Assembly (NCBI RefSeq): GCF_900095725.1
Contig: NZ_FMMP01000025.1
Location: forward strand, 26,535-90,534
Length of the DNA: 64,000 bases
Origin: Cellulosilyticum sp. I15G10I2
GTDB lineage: Bacteria; Bacillota; Clostridia; Lachnospirales; Cellulosilyticaceae
Direction of reading: 5' to 3'
The notes beneath the pieces were generated by a model. The model did not search any database and was not told where the DNA came from. It saw only the letters and a program-made list of their open reading frames with translations. The first letter of the stretch is position 1. Each line of letters begins with the position of its first letter. Below, one piece after another: positions 27,069 through 37,486 of this stretch. The translations under genes and the position numbers were made by a program.

Positions 27069-28061
27069 TTATTCTCCTTTATAGCCTTGGGGATGAGATT
27101 GATGCCAATTCCAAGCACTAGAAATGATGGTTTTTACATCTGTATAGTGTGGAGACCAGTTAAGAACTTCTTTAGCCTTTGTAGAAGAAGCAATTAAGAC
27201 AGCAGGATCTCCAGCACGTTTTTCGCCGATTGCTAAAGGAATTTCATGACCTGTTACTTCTCTGGCAGCATTGATAATCTCTAAAACTGAATAGCCGCTG
27301 TTACTGCCGAGATTAAAGATATTGCTCTGACCGCCTTTCATAAGATAATCAAGGGCAAGAATGTGTGCATCCACGAGATCTGTAACGTGAATATAGTCCC
27401 TGATACAAGTACCATCTTGAGTTGGATAGTCATTGCCATAAACGGTAATATGAGATCTTTGACCTAGGGGGACTTGAAGAACTAGTGGAATGAGATGGGT
27501 TTCTGGGTTATGCGCCTCCCCGATTGCAGCACTTGCATCTGCCCCCGCCACATTAAAATATCTTAGACAAACAAAGTGAAAGTCATGTGCTTTATTTGTC
27601 CAACTCATCATTTTTTCGATAGCAAGCTTTGTTTCACCATAAGTGTTTGTAGGATGTGTCGCCATATCCTCAGTAATAGGCATCGTTTCAACATTACCAT
27701 ACGTTGCAGCTGTAGAAGAAAAGACAATATATTTAACACCTGTTTCTACCATAACTTCTAATAAAATTTGTGTGCCATGTACATTGTTATTATAGTATTT
27801 AAGAGGCTTAGTCATAGATTCTCCCACTAAAGAATTGGCTGCAAAATGAATAACCCCATCAAATTTTTCCTTAATAAATACTTCTTTAAGTGCTTCTTTG
27901 TTTTTGATATCTACCTGATAAAAAGGAAGATGACTTGGAACACTTTCTCTATAACCTGTTTCTAAACTATCTATAACAACTACATCAAAATGATTTTCAA
28001 CAAGCTGTTTAACAGCATGAGAACCAATATAACCTGCGCCGCCAACTATAAGTATTTTCAT
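27069..28061 (-). CDS. galE: UDP-glucose 4-epimerase
   Basis: A 330-residue NAD+-dependent short-chain dehydrogenase that interconverts UDP-galactose and UDP-glucose. The Rossmann motif GGAGYIGSHAVKQL opens the protein. The catalytic pair appears as SSTAATYG (Ser/Thr) and NTYGETKLAIEKM (Tyr-x3-Lys), and family-typical PLKYYNNNVHGT is present. It is the middle gene of the operon, 15 bases after galK, with AAGGAGGTT before its ATG. Confidence 0.96.
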   Translation of the reverse strand: MKILIVGGAGYIGSHAVKQLVENHFDVVVIDSLETGYRESVPSHLPFYQVDIKNKEALKEVFIKEKFDGVIHFAANSLVGESMTKPLKYYNNNVHGTQILLEVMVETGVKYIVFSSTAATYGNVETMPITEDMATHPTNTYGETKLAIEKMMSWTNKAHDFHFVCLRYFNVAGADASAAIGEAHNPETHLIPLVLQVPLGQRSHITVYGNDYPTQDGTCIRDYIHVTDLVDAHILALDYLMKGGQSNIFNLGSNSGYSVLEIINAAREVTGHEIPLAIGEKRAGDPAVLIASSTKAKEVLNWSPHYTDVKTIISSAWNWHQSHPQGYKGE

Positions 28062-28076
28062 AAGAACCTCCTTGTA

Positions 28077-29243
28077 TTAATGAATTTGTTTAGGGCCATT
28101 GCCTATTGAAGCAATATAGAATGAAGCTTCATAGCCAATTTCTTTTGTATACGCTGCATTAACCTTTTCTATAAATATTTCTACATTTTCGTCCGCTACA
28201 AGGGCAATGGCACAACCTCCAAAACCAGCGCCTGTCATACGTGCGCCAAGAACCCCTTCGGTGTTCCATGCAGCTTGGGCAAGGGTATCTAATTCTCTGC
28301 CAGTGACTTCATAATCATCTTTAAGAGACAGATGAGAGGCATTAAGAAGTTTGCCAAAGGTGATAAGATCGCGAGCTTCAAGCGCTTTAGTGGCAGCTAT
28401 AACCCGTGTGTTTTCTGTAATAGTGTGCTTAACCCGTTTGAATTCTGTAGGATGATTAATGATTGCAGCAGCCTCATCTAAGTTTTCTTCCTTAAGATCA
28501 CATAAAGCTTGGATATTAAAACTTTTTTTGAGTTTCAAAAGGGCACTTTCACATTCGCTGCGGCGTTCGTTATATTTAGAATCAGCTAGTTCGCGGCGTT
28601 TGTTAGTATTCATAATAACAATACTATACCCTTCTATTTGAAAAGGAATGTGCTGATATTTTTGGGTATTACAATCTAGAAGTAGGGCGTGCTCTTCTTT
28701 GCCAAGTGCAATAGCAAATTGATCCATAATACCACTGTTGACACCAATATATTCATTTTCGACTTTTTTGCCTAAAAGAGCGGCTTCTACGCTGCTAAGA
28801 TTGAGATCATATATATCTGTGCATATTTTACACATTAAAATTTCTAAAGAGGCTGAAGAAGAAAGGCCTGAACCATTAGGGATATTTCCAAATATAGCGA
28901 TATTAAGGCCTGAATCTATAGTATGACCAGCAGCGAGCAAATATTTAAGAACACCTTTTAAATAATTACACCAATTATGTGCACTATTATAGGCTAAATC
29001 ATCTAATGAGAACTCGATGATTCCTAAGCTTTCAAAGTTTAAAGAATAGACTCTGAAGAGTTTATCAGAGCGTTTACTGACACTGCCATATGTGCCTAAG
29101 GTAATGGCACAAGGGAAAACAAGGCCGCCATTATAATCAATATGTTCACCAATTAAATTAACTCTCCCTGGTGCAAAAAAACTGGCTTTCGGACGGGTTT
29201 CAAATACAGCAGTAAATTTTTCTTGAAAAAATGATAGATCCAT
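28077..29243 (-). CDS. galK: Galactokinase
   Basis: A 388-residue GHMP kinase that phosphorylates galactose at C1. The galactokinase signature is RVNLIGEHIDYNGG, the phosphate loop is PNGSGLSSSASLE, and MTGAGFGGCAIAL is the third GHMP motif. The start at 29243 lies six bases after AGGAGG; the ATG two codons earlier abuts the ribosome site and is less likely. First gene of the operon, expressed from a promoter facing away from the LacI-type regulator. Confidence 0.96.
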   Translation of the reverse strand: MDLSFFQEKFTAVFETRPKASFFAPGRVNLIGEHIDYNGGLVFPCAITLGTYGSVSKRSDKLFRVYSLNFESLGIIEFSLDDLAYNSAHNWCNYLKGVLKYLLAAGHTIDSGLNIAIFGNIPNGSGLSSSASLEILMCKICTDIYDLNLSSVEAALLGKKVENEYIGVNSGIMDQFAIALGKEEHALLLDCNTQKYQHIPFQIEGYSIVIMNTNKRRELADSKYNERRSECESALLKLKKSFNIQALCDLKEENLDEAAAIINHPTEFKRVKHTITENTRVIAATKALEARDLITFGKLLNASHLSLKDDYEVTGRELDTLAQAAWNTEGVLGARMTGAGFGGCAIALVADENVEIFIEKVNAAYTKEIGYEASFYIASIGNGPKQIH

Positions 29244-29283
29244 AAGCATCCTCCTAAATCTGATTTAATAGTATTATATTTTT

Positions 29284-29325
29284 ATTATATAGGATAGGTA
29301 AAAAAAATCAAGATTTTTACTAAAA
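29284..29325 (-). promoter_or_regulatory. gal operon promoter and candidate operator
   Basis: On the minus strand, TTGATT (29306-29311) and TATAAT (29284-29289) with a 16-base spacer form the galK promoter. Just upstream at 29315-29325 lies the near-palindrome TTTTACTAAAA. The same element occurs in reverse before the regulator gene, making it the best candidate for the LacI-type regulator's site. Confidence 0.6.
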
Positions 29326-29416
29326 AAATAATGACTTGATTGAAATAATAAAAAGGGATATAATATTATATAGATATTACATCCCAGAAAATCAGCGTTT
29401 TATAGCTGGAAAAGGA

Positions 29417-30458
<1,042 letters not shown>

Positions 30459-30515
30459 TATTTGATATGATAATTTATAGGCAGTCTATTAATATTCAGG
30501 AAAAGGGGTTTTGAG

Positions 30516-31562
30516 ATGGAGATACAAAATGCTAAAGTGACTTTTGGCAGTGGCAGGGAAGTTACTGTTTATCAACTTATTAATGACAAAGGCATGCAAG
30601 TAGAAATTTTAAGTTTAGGCGGTATCCTTACAAAAATTTTAGTGCCGGATCAGGAAGGTAGTTTTGAGAATGTTCTTCTTAACTGGGAGAATATGGAGAC
30701 TTATGAAGAAAACCCAGGCTATTTCAATGCTTTAATTGGTCGCGTAGCTGGGAGAATATATGATGCAAAAGTAACGATTAATGATAAAGTCTATACATTT
30801 GCTAAAAATAATAACGGCAACACTTTACATGGAGGCATTAAAGGATTTGACAAAAAAATATGGACAGCTTCAGTAGAAGTTACCAAAAATGAAGCTATTT
30901 TAAAGTTAACTTATTTGAGTAAGGATGGCGAAGAGGGCTTTCCGGGTAATTTAGAAGTAACAGTAGCCTATAAGCTTAATAATGAAAATGAACTAACTAT
31001 TGAATATAAAGCAAAAACCGATCAAGATACGATTGTAAATCTTACGAATCATGCTTATTTTAATCTTTCGGGGGATGCGAAGCGATCTGTTTTGGATCAA
31101 GAAGTCTCTATTAATGCAGATAAAATATGCAAATTAGATGAGGTGCTGATACCTGATGGGGAACTGCTTAGTGTAGATGAACATACAGCCTTTAATTTTA
31201 AAACAAGAAAGCCTATTGGACGAGATATTCATCAAGATGATATACAATTAAAGTATGGCAATGGTTATGATCATCCATGGCTGCTAAATGACAATCATCA
31301 AGCTGTGGAATTCTATGACCCTATTTCAAAAAGATGTATGGAGATATTTACGACTGAGCCAGGTGTCGTGATGTATACGATGAATTATGCCAATGAACCT
31401 ATTAAATTATCGAATGGTAAAATACAAAAACCTAACTATGGTGTATGCTTCGAGACGCAAAAGTTACCTATAGGGTATAATGAAGTTTTTAAAGAAGATG
31501 TACTGCTTAAAAAAGGAGATACTTATTCAAGCGCCACAACTTTTAAATTTAGCGTGAAATAA
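30516..31562 (+). CDS. galM: Aldose 1-epimerase (mutarotase)
   Basis: A 348-residue GalM that interconverts alpha- and beta-galactose, the entry step to the Leloir pathway. The family motifs are YFNALIGRVAGRI, NNGNTLHGGIKGFDK (His), NLTNHAYFNLSG (catalytic His) and YGVCFETQKLP (catalytic Glu near the C-terminus). It follows the regulator by 57 bases on the same strand, ends at a strong terminator, and completes the galactose set. Confidence 0.95.
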   Translation: MEIQNAKVTFGSGREVTVYQLINDKGMQVEILSLGGILTKILVPDQEGSFENVLLNWENMETYEENPGYFNALIGRVAGRIYDAKVTINDKVYTFAKNNNGNTLHGGIKGFDKKIWTASVEVTKNEAILKLTYLSKDGEEGFPGNLEVTVAYKLNNENELTIEYKAKTDQDTIVNLTNHAYFNLSGDAKRSVLDQEVSINADKICKLDEVLIPDGELLSVDEHTAFNFKTRKPIGRDIHQDDIQLKYGNGYDHPWLLNDNHQAVEFYDPISKRCMEIFTTEPGVVMYTMNYANEPIKLSNGKIQKPNYGVCFETQKLPIGYNEVFKEDVLLKKGDTYSSATTFKFSVK

Positions 31563-31650
31563 GTCAATTGAAAAGAACTGAAGGCTAAAATACAAGTGGT
31601 CATAAGGACAACTTGTGAACTGAGGGTCAAAGGTAAACTGAATACGTATA

Positions 31651-31686
31651 AAAACCGCTTTGTATTAATTATGAGGCGGTTTTTTC
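31651..31686 (+). terminator. Terminator after galM
   Basis: AAAACCGC pairs with GCGGTTTT around a 16-base loop and is followed by a T-run. It marks the end of the core gal cluster and the left edge of the defence island. Confidence 0.85.
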
Positions 31687-31721
31687 ATTTGCTACTATGG
31701 TAGAATAGGGTGCTTTCGAAA

Positions 31722-31750
31722 TTGAAAAATGCTATAGCTTATGCTATACT
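31722..31750 (+). promoter_or_regulatory. Promoter of the restriction-modification island
   Basis: TTGAAA (31722-31727), a 17-base spacer and TATACT (31745-31750) precede the XRE regulator by about 50 bases. No other clear promoter or terminator is seen before hsdR, so it may serve the whole operon. Confidence 0.6.
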
Positions 31751-31801
31751 CTAATTTGTATGGGTCTGTAATTTAAACAGTTTATAGGTGGTGTTATCTA
31801 T

Positions 31802-32011
31802 ATGGAATTAAATGAAGTTGTAAAAAAGATACGTTTAGATTTAGGGCTTTCACAAGAGGGTCTTGCACGAGAACTCCATGTTGGATTTACTTCTGTAAAT
31901 AGATGGGAAAATGGTCGTACAAAGCCAAATAGAATTGCAAGGCATGCGTTGATTGAATTATGTAAAGGGAAAAAAATAGAACTAGATCTAATAGAAGCAC
32001 TTAAGAAATGA
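31802..32011 (+). CDS. XRE-family helix-turn-helix regulator
   Basis: A 69-residue single-domain DNA-binding protein with the Cro/C1 helix-turn-helix LSQEGLARELHVGFTSVNRW followed by ENGRTKPN. Small XRE proteins of this type often head restriction-modification operons and delay or limit nuclease expression. Here it sits 67 bases before hsdR on the same strand, so control of the type I system is likely but inferred. Confidence 0.85.
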   Translation: MELNEVVKKIRLDLGLSQEGLARELHVGFTSVNRWENGRTKPNRIARHALIELCKGKKIELDLIEALKK

Positions 32012-32078
32012 ACTTTAAGGAACAAAAATTGATGATAATCCAAGGATGTAAATTCTAAGTTGTTATGAGAGGAGTCAG

Positions 32079-35000
32079 ATGATGAAAGCAGAAAAGCATA
32101 TAGAGTCAGCTTTTATTGAGAAACTTAAAGACTTAAAATACACGTATCGCGACGACATTAGAGATAAAGCTTCTCTTGAGGCTAATTTTAAACAGCACTT
32201 CGAGAAACTAAATCGTGTTAAGTTAAGCGATTCTGAGTTTGCACGCTTAAGAGATAGTATTATCACTGCAGATGTGTTCACTGCAGCCAAAACGTTACGA
32301 GAGATTAATACATTTAAACGAGATGATGATACGCCTCTGCAGTATACGCTTGTAAACATTAAAGATTGGTGCAAAAATGAATTTGAAGTGATAAACCAAC
32401 TACGAATTAACACAGATAATAGCAACCATCGATATGACGTTATTATACTCATAAATGGTGTTCCTGTTGTTCAAGTGGAATTAAAATCACTTACTATTAC
32501 GCCTAAAAAAGCAATGGAGCAAATCGTTGATTACAAAAACGATCCAGGAAATGGTTACACCAACTCACTCCTTTGCTTTATGCAACTATTCATCGTGAGT
32601 AATGAAACAAAAACGTATTATTTTGCAAATAATCACAAGGAACACTTCTGCTTTAATGCAGATGAAAGATTTTTACCAATATATGAGTTTGCCAACGAAA
32701 AAAATGATAAAATAACGAACCTTTATGAATTCTCAGATAGCTTTTTACCAAAATGTACACTTGGTCAGCTCATTAGCCGATATATGGTACTTGTGGTAAG
32801 TGAGCAAAAGTTAATGATTATGCGCCCGTACCAGATTTATGCTGTTAAAGCAATAATGGATTGCATTGCACAAAACCGAGGAAATGGATATATCTGGCAT
32901 ACCACTGGAAGTGGCAAAACCTTAACATCGTTTAAAACATCTACACTTTTGAAGGATAATCCAGAAATTGGAAAGTGTTTATTTGTCGTAGATAGAAAAG
33001 ACCTTGATAGACAGACTCGTTTAGAGTTTAATAAGTTTCAAGAAGGATGTGTTGAAGAAAACACAAATACTGAAAGTTTAGTTAGACGACTTACCTCTGA
33101 TGATTATAAGGATAAAGTCATTGTTACCACTATTCAAAAACTTGGGCTTGCTCTCAATGAAGATAGTAAAAGGAACCAAGAGAAAAAGAAAAAGGGCCAA
33201 TTAACCTATAAAGAACGTTTGACGAAACTTAGTGACAAACGTATTGCAATTATTTTTGACGAATGCCACCGCTCCCAATTCGGCGATAACCATGACGCAA
33301 TAAAGAGTTTTTTTCCAAAGGCTCAACTTTTTGGTTTTACTGGAACGCCTATTTTTGAAGAAAACTCAACCTACAAGCAAATTGATGGAACTATTGGTTC
33401 TTATAGAACTACAGATGATGTTTTTCAACAACTGTTACATGCTTATACAATAACAAATGCCATCGATGATGGTAATGTTCTTAGGTTTCATATTGATTAT
33501 TTTAAGCCTGATGATGTTAAGAAAGCAGCAAAAGCAGACTCAACAATCAGCAAAAAAGCAGTTACTGAAGCTATTCTAGCAAAACATGATGCAGCAACAT
33601 ACAACAGACGTTACAATGCTCTTTTTGCTACAGCGCGTATTAATGATGCAATTGAATATTATGAATTATTTAAGGAACTACAAGTAGAACGAAAAAAGAA
33701 AGACGTTAACTTTATGCCTCTTAATATTGCTTGTGTTTTTTCTCCACCTGCCGAGGGTGACAAAGATGTGAAACAACTTCAAGAAGACCTTGTTCAGGAA
33801 AAACTTGATAATGAACAAGAACCAGACATGAAAAAAGAAGCGCTTAAAAAAATTATTAAAAACTACAACGACGCATACGGCACAAACCACAGTATAAATG
33901 AGTTTGACTTATATTATCAAGATGTTCAAAAGCGTATCAAAGATCAGCAATATACAAATACAGATTATTCACACGAAAATAAAATTGATATTACGATTGT
34001 TGTAGATATGCTTTTAACAGGGTTTGATTCAAAATATTTGAACACCCTATACGTAGACAAAAATTTGAAACATCATGGCTTAATACAAGCGTTTTCAAGA
34101 ACGAATCGTGTTTTAAATCCTACTAAACCTTATGGCAACATAATAGATTTTAGAGGTCATGAAGATGAGATTAATTACGCCATAAAGTTATTCTCAGGCA
34201 AAGAAAATAGCGAAAAGGTTAAGGAAATTTGGCTTGTTGACCCAGCTCCAATTATTGTTGAAAAACTTGAAAAAGCCGTATTGACTCTTGAAAAATTCAT
34301 GGAATCTCAAGGATTAGAATGTAAACCGGAAAAGGTAAGTAATTTAAAAGGTGATACAGCACGCGCAGAGTTTATTGATAAATTCAAAGAAGTGCAACGG
34401 CTTAAAACACAACTTGATCAATATACCGATATAAAAGAGGAACAAGCTACGAAGATAGATAAATTATTACCAGAAGATACTTTACGTGCATTCCGTGGAG
34501 TGTATATTGAAACGGCACAACAGTTAAAGTCACAGCAAGGAAAAGATATAGACCATAAGTTGCCGGAAATTGAACAGCTCGATTTTGAGTTTGTTCTATT
34601 TTCCTCGGCCATAATTGATTATGATTATATTATGTCACTGATTTCTAAGTACACGCAACCTGATGTACCAAAGAAAGAAAAAATGACTAAAAAAGAATTA
34701 ATTGATCTTATATGTTCTACTTCTAACTTGATGGAAGAAAGAAAAGATATTGAAGAATATATCGATACCCTAGAAGCTGGCAAGGGCTTGGATGAAAAGG
34801 CTATAAGAGTTGGATATCAAAAATTCAAAGAAGAAAAATCCGTGAAAGAGGTTGTTAAAATTGCATCCATACACGGGCTTGAGCCCGTTAATTTAAAATC
34901 ATTTGTTGATGAAATTATTGGACGTATGATATTTGATGGCGAAAAATTAAGCGACCTTCTTGAACCGCTTGACCTTGGTTGGAGGGATAGAACCAAGAAA

Positions 35001-35087
35001 GAACTAGAACTGATGGGTGATTTGATTCCACTTCTGAAAAAATTAGCAGGTGGACGTGAGATTGTGGGGTTAAAAGCATATGAGTAA
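32079..35087 (+). CDS. hsdR: Type I restriction enzyme, R subunit
   Basis: A 1002-residue restriction and translocation subunit. The N-terminal PD-(D/E)xK nuclease core appears as RYDVIILINGVPVVQVELKS (residues ~110-130). The SF2 translocase has Walker A WHTTGSGKT, motif II IIFDECHRSQFGD, motif III LFGFTGTPIF and motif VI QAFSRTNRVLN. The C-terminal helical region contacts the methylase core. The gene overlaps hsdS by eight bases, so they are translationally coupled. A tandem ATGATG start follows GAGGAG. Confidence 0.95.
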   Translation: MMKAEKHIESAFIEKLKDLKYTYRDDIRDKASLEANFKQHFEKLNRVKLSDSEFARLRDSIITADVFTAAKTLREINTFKRDDDTPLQYTLVNIKDWCKNEFEVINQLRINTDNSNHRYDVIILINGVPVVQVELKSLTITPKKAMEQIVDYKNDPGNGYTNSLLCFMQLFIVSNETKTYYFANNHKEHFCFNADERFLPIYEFANEKNDKITNLYEFSDSFLPKCTLGQLISRYMVLVVSEQKLMIMRPYQIYAVKAIMDCIAQNRGNGYIWHTTGSGKTLTSFKTSTLLKDNPEIGKCLFVVDRKDLDRQTRLEFNKFQEGCVEENTNTESLVRRLTSDDYKDKVIVTTIQKLGLALNEDSKRNQEKKKKGQLTYKERLTKLSDKRIAIIFDECHRSQFGDNHDAIKSFFPKAQLFGFTGTPIFEENSTYKQIDGTIGSYRTTDDVFQQLLHAYTITNAIDDGNVLRFHIDYFKPDDVKKAAKADSTISKKAVTEAILAKHDAATYNRRYNALFATARINDAIEYYELFKELQVERKKKDVNFMPLNIACVFSPPAEGDKDVKQLQEDLVQEKLDNEQEPDMKKEALKKIIKNYNDAYGTNHSINEFDLYYQDVQKRIKDQQYTNTDYSHENKIDITIVVDMLLTGFDSKYLNTLYVDKNLKHHGLIQAFSRTNRVLNPTKPYGNIIDFRGHEDEINYAIKLFSGKENSEKVKEIWLVDPAPIIVEKLEKAVLTLEKFMESQGLECKPEKVSNLKGDTARAEFIDKFKEVQRLKTQLDQYTDIKEEQATKIDKLLPEDTLRAFRGVYIETAQQLKSQQGKDIDHKLPEIEQLDFEFVLFSSAIIDYDYIMSLISKYTQPDVPKKEKMTKKELIDLICSTSNLMEERKDIEEYIDTLEAGKGLDEKAIRVGYQKFKEEKSVKEVVKIASIHGLEPVNLKSFVDEIIGRMIFDGEKLSDLLEPLDLGWRDRTKKELELMGDLIPLLKKLAGGREIVGLKAYE

Positions 35088-36366
35088 AAGCAAAAAACAA
35101 GTGATTCCAAAATTACGGTTCATAGAATTTAAGGATGATGATAAGTGGGACATTACTACATTTGGGTCGTTATCTGTATCAGTGGAAGATAGAGCTGGTG
35201 AAGATAGCTATACTCTGATGAGCGTTACCTCAGGTGTTGGTCTAATACCACAAACTGAAAAATTTGGTAGAGAAATTGCAGGAAATTCATATAAGAATTA
35301 TTATGTGATTCAAAATGGTGATTTTGCATACAACAAGAGTGCCACAAAACTATATCCTGAAGGTTATATAGCCATGCTTCAGGGATACGATAAAGCGGCG
35401 TTACCTAATAGCATATTTACATGTTTTAGGATTGTTCATAAAGAAAGTTCTCCACAATTTTTTAACCATTTGTTTAGTTCAAACTATCATGGTAAATGGT
35501 TAAGAAAATATATTACAGTAGGTGCTCGAGCTAACGGTGCTTTAAGTGTTGATAATAAGTATTTATGGAAAATGCCTATTGCGATACCTAAACTTAGTGA
35601 ACAACAAAAAATTGCAGACTGCCTTTCCTCTCTTGATGATCTAATAAGGGCCGAAAATGAAAAGCTTCTGGCGCTTAAAGACCATAAAAAAGGATTAATG
35701 CAAAAGTTATTCCCTGCTGATGGTGAAACTGTTCCCGAATGGAGATTTCCTGAGTTTAGAAATCTAGGACATTGGTCAATTAAAACTATAGGTCAAATTT
35801 CAGATAATATAATTGCTGGAGGAACGCCAAGCACTTTAGAGCCAGAGTATTGGAACGGTTCAATTAGGTGGATGAGTTCCGGTGAACTTAATCAAAAAAA
35901 AGTTTATGAAGTTTCAGGAAGAATAACCGAGATCGGACTAAAAAAATCAAGCACTAAATTAATACCTAATCAATGCGTATTGATAGGATTAGCTGGTCAG
36001 GGGAAAACACGTGGTACTGTTGCAATGAATATGGTTGAACTGTGCGTTAATCAATCTATTGCGGCCATTTTTCCTAATTCAATGGTATTTGACAGTAATT
36101 TTCTATACCACAATTTAGATAATAGATATTATGAATTAAGACAACTTTCTAAAGGCGATGGCGGACGTGGTGGATTAAACTTACAAATTATTAAATCACT
36201 TATTATTGTCTTACCTTCTATTGACGAACAACAAAAAATAGCAGATTGCCTATCAAGTATTGATGATTTAATATCTGCTCAAAATGAAAATATAGAAGCA
36301 TTAAAACAACACAAAAAAGCCTTAATACAAAGTTTATTTCCATCTACTCAGGAGGTGGTTGAATGA
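35080..36366 (+). CDS. hsdS: Type I restriction enzyme, S (specificity) subunit
   Basis: A 428-residue DNA-recognition subunit with two target-recognition domains. Two matching helical spacer regions occur at residues ~177-212 (QQKIADCLSSLDDLIRAENE...) and ~382-417 (QQKIADCLSSIDDLISAQNE...), each ending in HKK(G/A)L(M/I)Q(K/S)LFP. These set the gap between the two half-sites. The DNA target cannot be inferred. It overlaps both neighbours (eight bases with hsdR, four with the next gene), so the S subunit and the ATPase downstream are produced together. Confidence 0.95.
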   Translation: MSKSKKQVIPKLRFIEFKDDDKWDITTFGSLSVSVEDRAGEDSYTLMSVTSGVGLIPQTEKFGREIAGNSYKNYYVIQNGDFAYNKSATKLYPEGYIAMLQGYDKAALPNSIFTCFRIVHKESSPQFFNHLFSSNYHGKWLRKYITVGARANGALSVDNKYLWKMPIAIPKLSEQQKIADCLSSLDDLIRAENEKLLALKDHKKGLMQKLFPADGETVPEWRFPEFRNLGHWSIKTIGQISDNIIAGGTPSTLEPEYWNGSIRWMSSGELNQKKVYEVSGRITEIGLKKSSTKLIPNQCVLIGLAGQGKTRGTVAMNMVELCVNQSIAAIFPNSMVFDSNFLYHNLDNRYYELRQLSKGDGGRGGLNLQIIKSLIIVLPSIDEQQKIADCLSSIDDLISAQNENIEALKQHKKALIQSLFPSTQEVVE

Positions 36367-37484
36367 GCAATAAAAGCTTTCCCAATTTAAAAAGGTTAGC
36401 CAGAAACATACGCGATACATTAGGCACTGCTGACACATCGGATACTAAGAAATACTTTCTCATTTTTGCTTATAATGGAACTGGAAAAACTAGACTTTCT
36501 GGTGAATTTAGAGATTTAGGTAAAAAAACAATTAGAAGTAGTGGAGAAAGAACTCGGGACACTTTATATTATAATGCCTTTACGGAGGATCTGTTTACTT
36601 GGCATAACGATTTAGACACGGATACAGACAGGCGATTACTTTTTAATAAAAATTCTCGTTTTTTTGATGGGCTAAGAGAGCTTGAAATGGATACACGTAT
36701 TCGAGAATTTTTAAAAGTACATGCTGATTTTAATTTTACTATTAATTATGATGATGGATACATTAGCTTTTCACGAGAAATCCGAACTCGAGAAGGAACA
36801 GAAATTATCAACGATATAAAAATATCTCGAGGTGAAGAGATTATTTTTATTTGGTGTTTTTTTCTTTCAATAGTCCAACTGGTAACGCTAGAAGACATTT
36901 CATATAATTGGGTTAAATACATCTACATAGATGACCCGATTTCGTCACTTGATGATAATAATGTTGTAGCTGTAGCATGTCAACTCGCAGAACTCATTAG
37001 AAATAGTAACGCTAAAACAGTTATTTCTACGCATCATGCGTTATTTTACAACATAATGTATAATGAATTGAAAAGAGCAGACACAGAGAGTCGCTTCTTG
37101 AGTTTTAATAAAGAAAAAGGGAAATATATAACACGGACTACTGGTGATACACCATTTTTTCACCATGTTGCTTTGTTAAAAGAATTGAAAAGTGCAGCAG
37201 ATTCAGGGAAATTGTACACGTATCATTTTAATATACTAAGAAATATACTTGAAAAAACGGCGTCCTTTCATGGCTTTGATAAATTTTCAGCTTGTATTAA
37301 GCAAGAAAGTGATGATTTGGATGGATCTATACATGCGCGAATGACGAATTTGTTAAGCCATGGAAATTACTCTTTGTTCGACCCTGTTGAAATGGTTGAT
37401 GATAATAAGGAGATTTTCAGAAAAATTATAAATGGATTTATGGAAACTTATAAATTTAATTCTGAATTATTCGGAGAGGAATAG
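36363..37484 (+). CDS. PrrC/RloC-like AAA ATPase, candidate tRNA anticodon nuclease
   Basis: A 373-residue protein inside the type I hsd operon. Residues 1-~260 form an ABC-type nucleotide-binding core of the AAA_13 kind: Walker A AYNGTGKT (36-43), a degenerate signature ISRGEE (154-159), Walker B YIYIDDP with D-loop SSLDDNN (187-200), and switch His STHH (222-225). The C-terminal part has R293-x3-E297 in ILRNILEK and H333 in LLSHGNYS. In PrrC and RloC an Arg-Glu-His triad with the same R-x3-E spacing and a His about 30-40 residues on cuts tRNA anticodons. PrrC is of similar length and also sits in an hsd operon, held silent by the restriction complex until phage disarms it. ATPase assignment is firm; nuclease role is inference. 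Confidence 0.8.
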   Translation: MSNKSFPNLKRLARNIRDTLGTADTSDTKKYFLIFAYNGTGKTRLSGEFRDLGKKTIRSSGERTRDTLYYNAFTEDLFTWHNDLDTDTDRRLLFNKNSRFFDGLRELEMDTRIREFLKVHADFNFTINYDDGYISFSREIRTREGTEIINDIKISRGEEIIFIWCFFLSIVQLVTLEDISYNWVKYIYIDDPISSLDDNNVVAVACQLAELIRNSNAKTVISTHHALFYNIMYNELKRADTESRFLSFNKEKGKYITRTTGDTPFFHHVALLKELKSAADSGKLYTYHFNILRNILEKTASFHGFDKFSACIKQESDDLDGSIHARMTNLLSHGNYSLFDPVEMVDDNKEIFRKIINGFMETYKFNSELFGEE

Positions 37485-37486
37485 AG

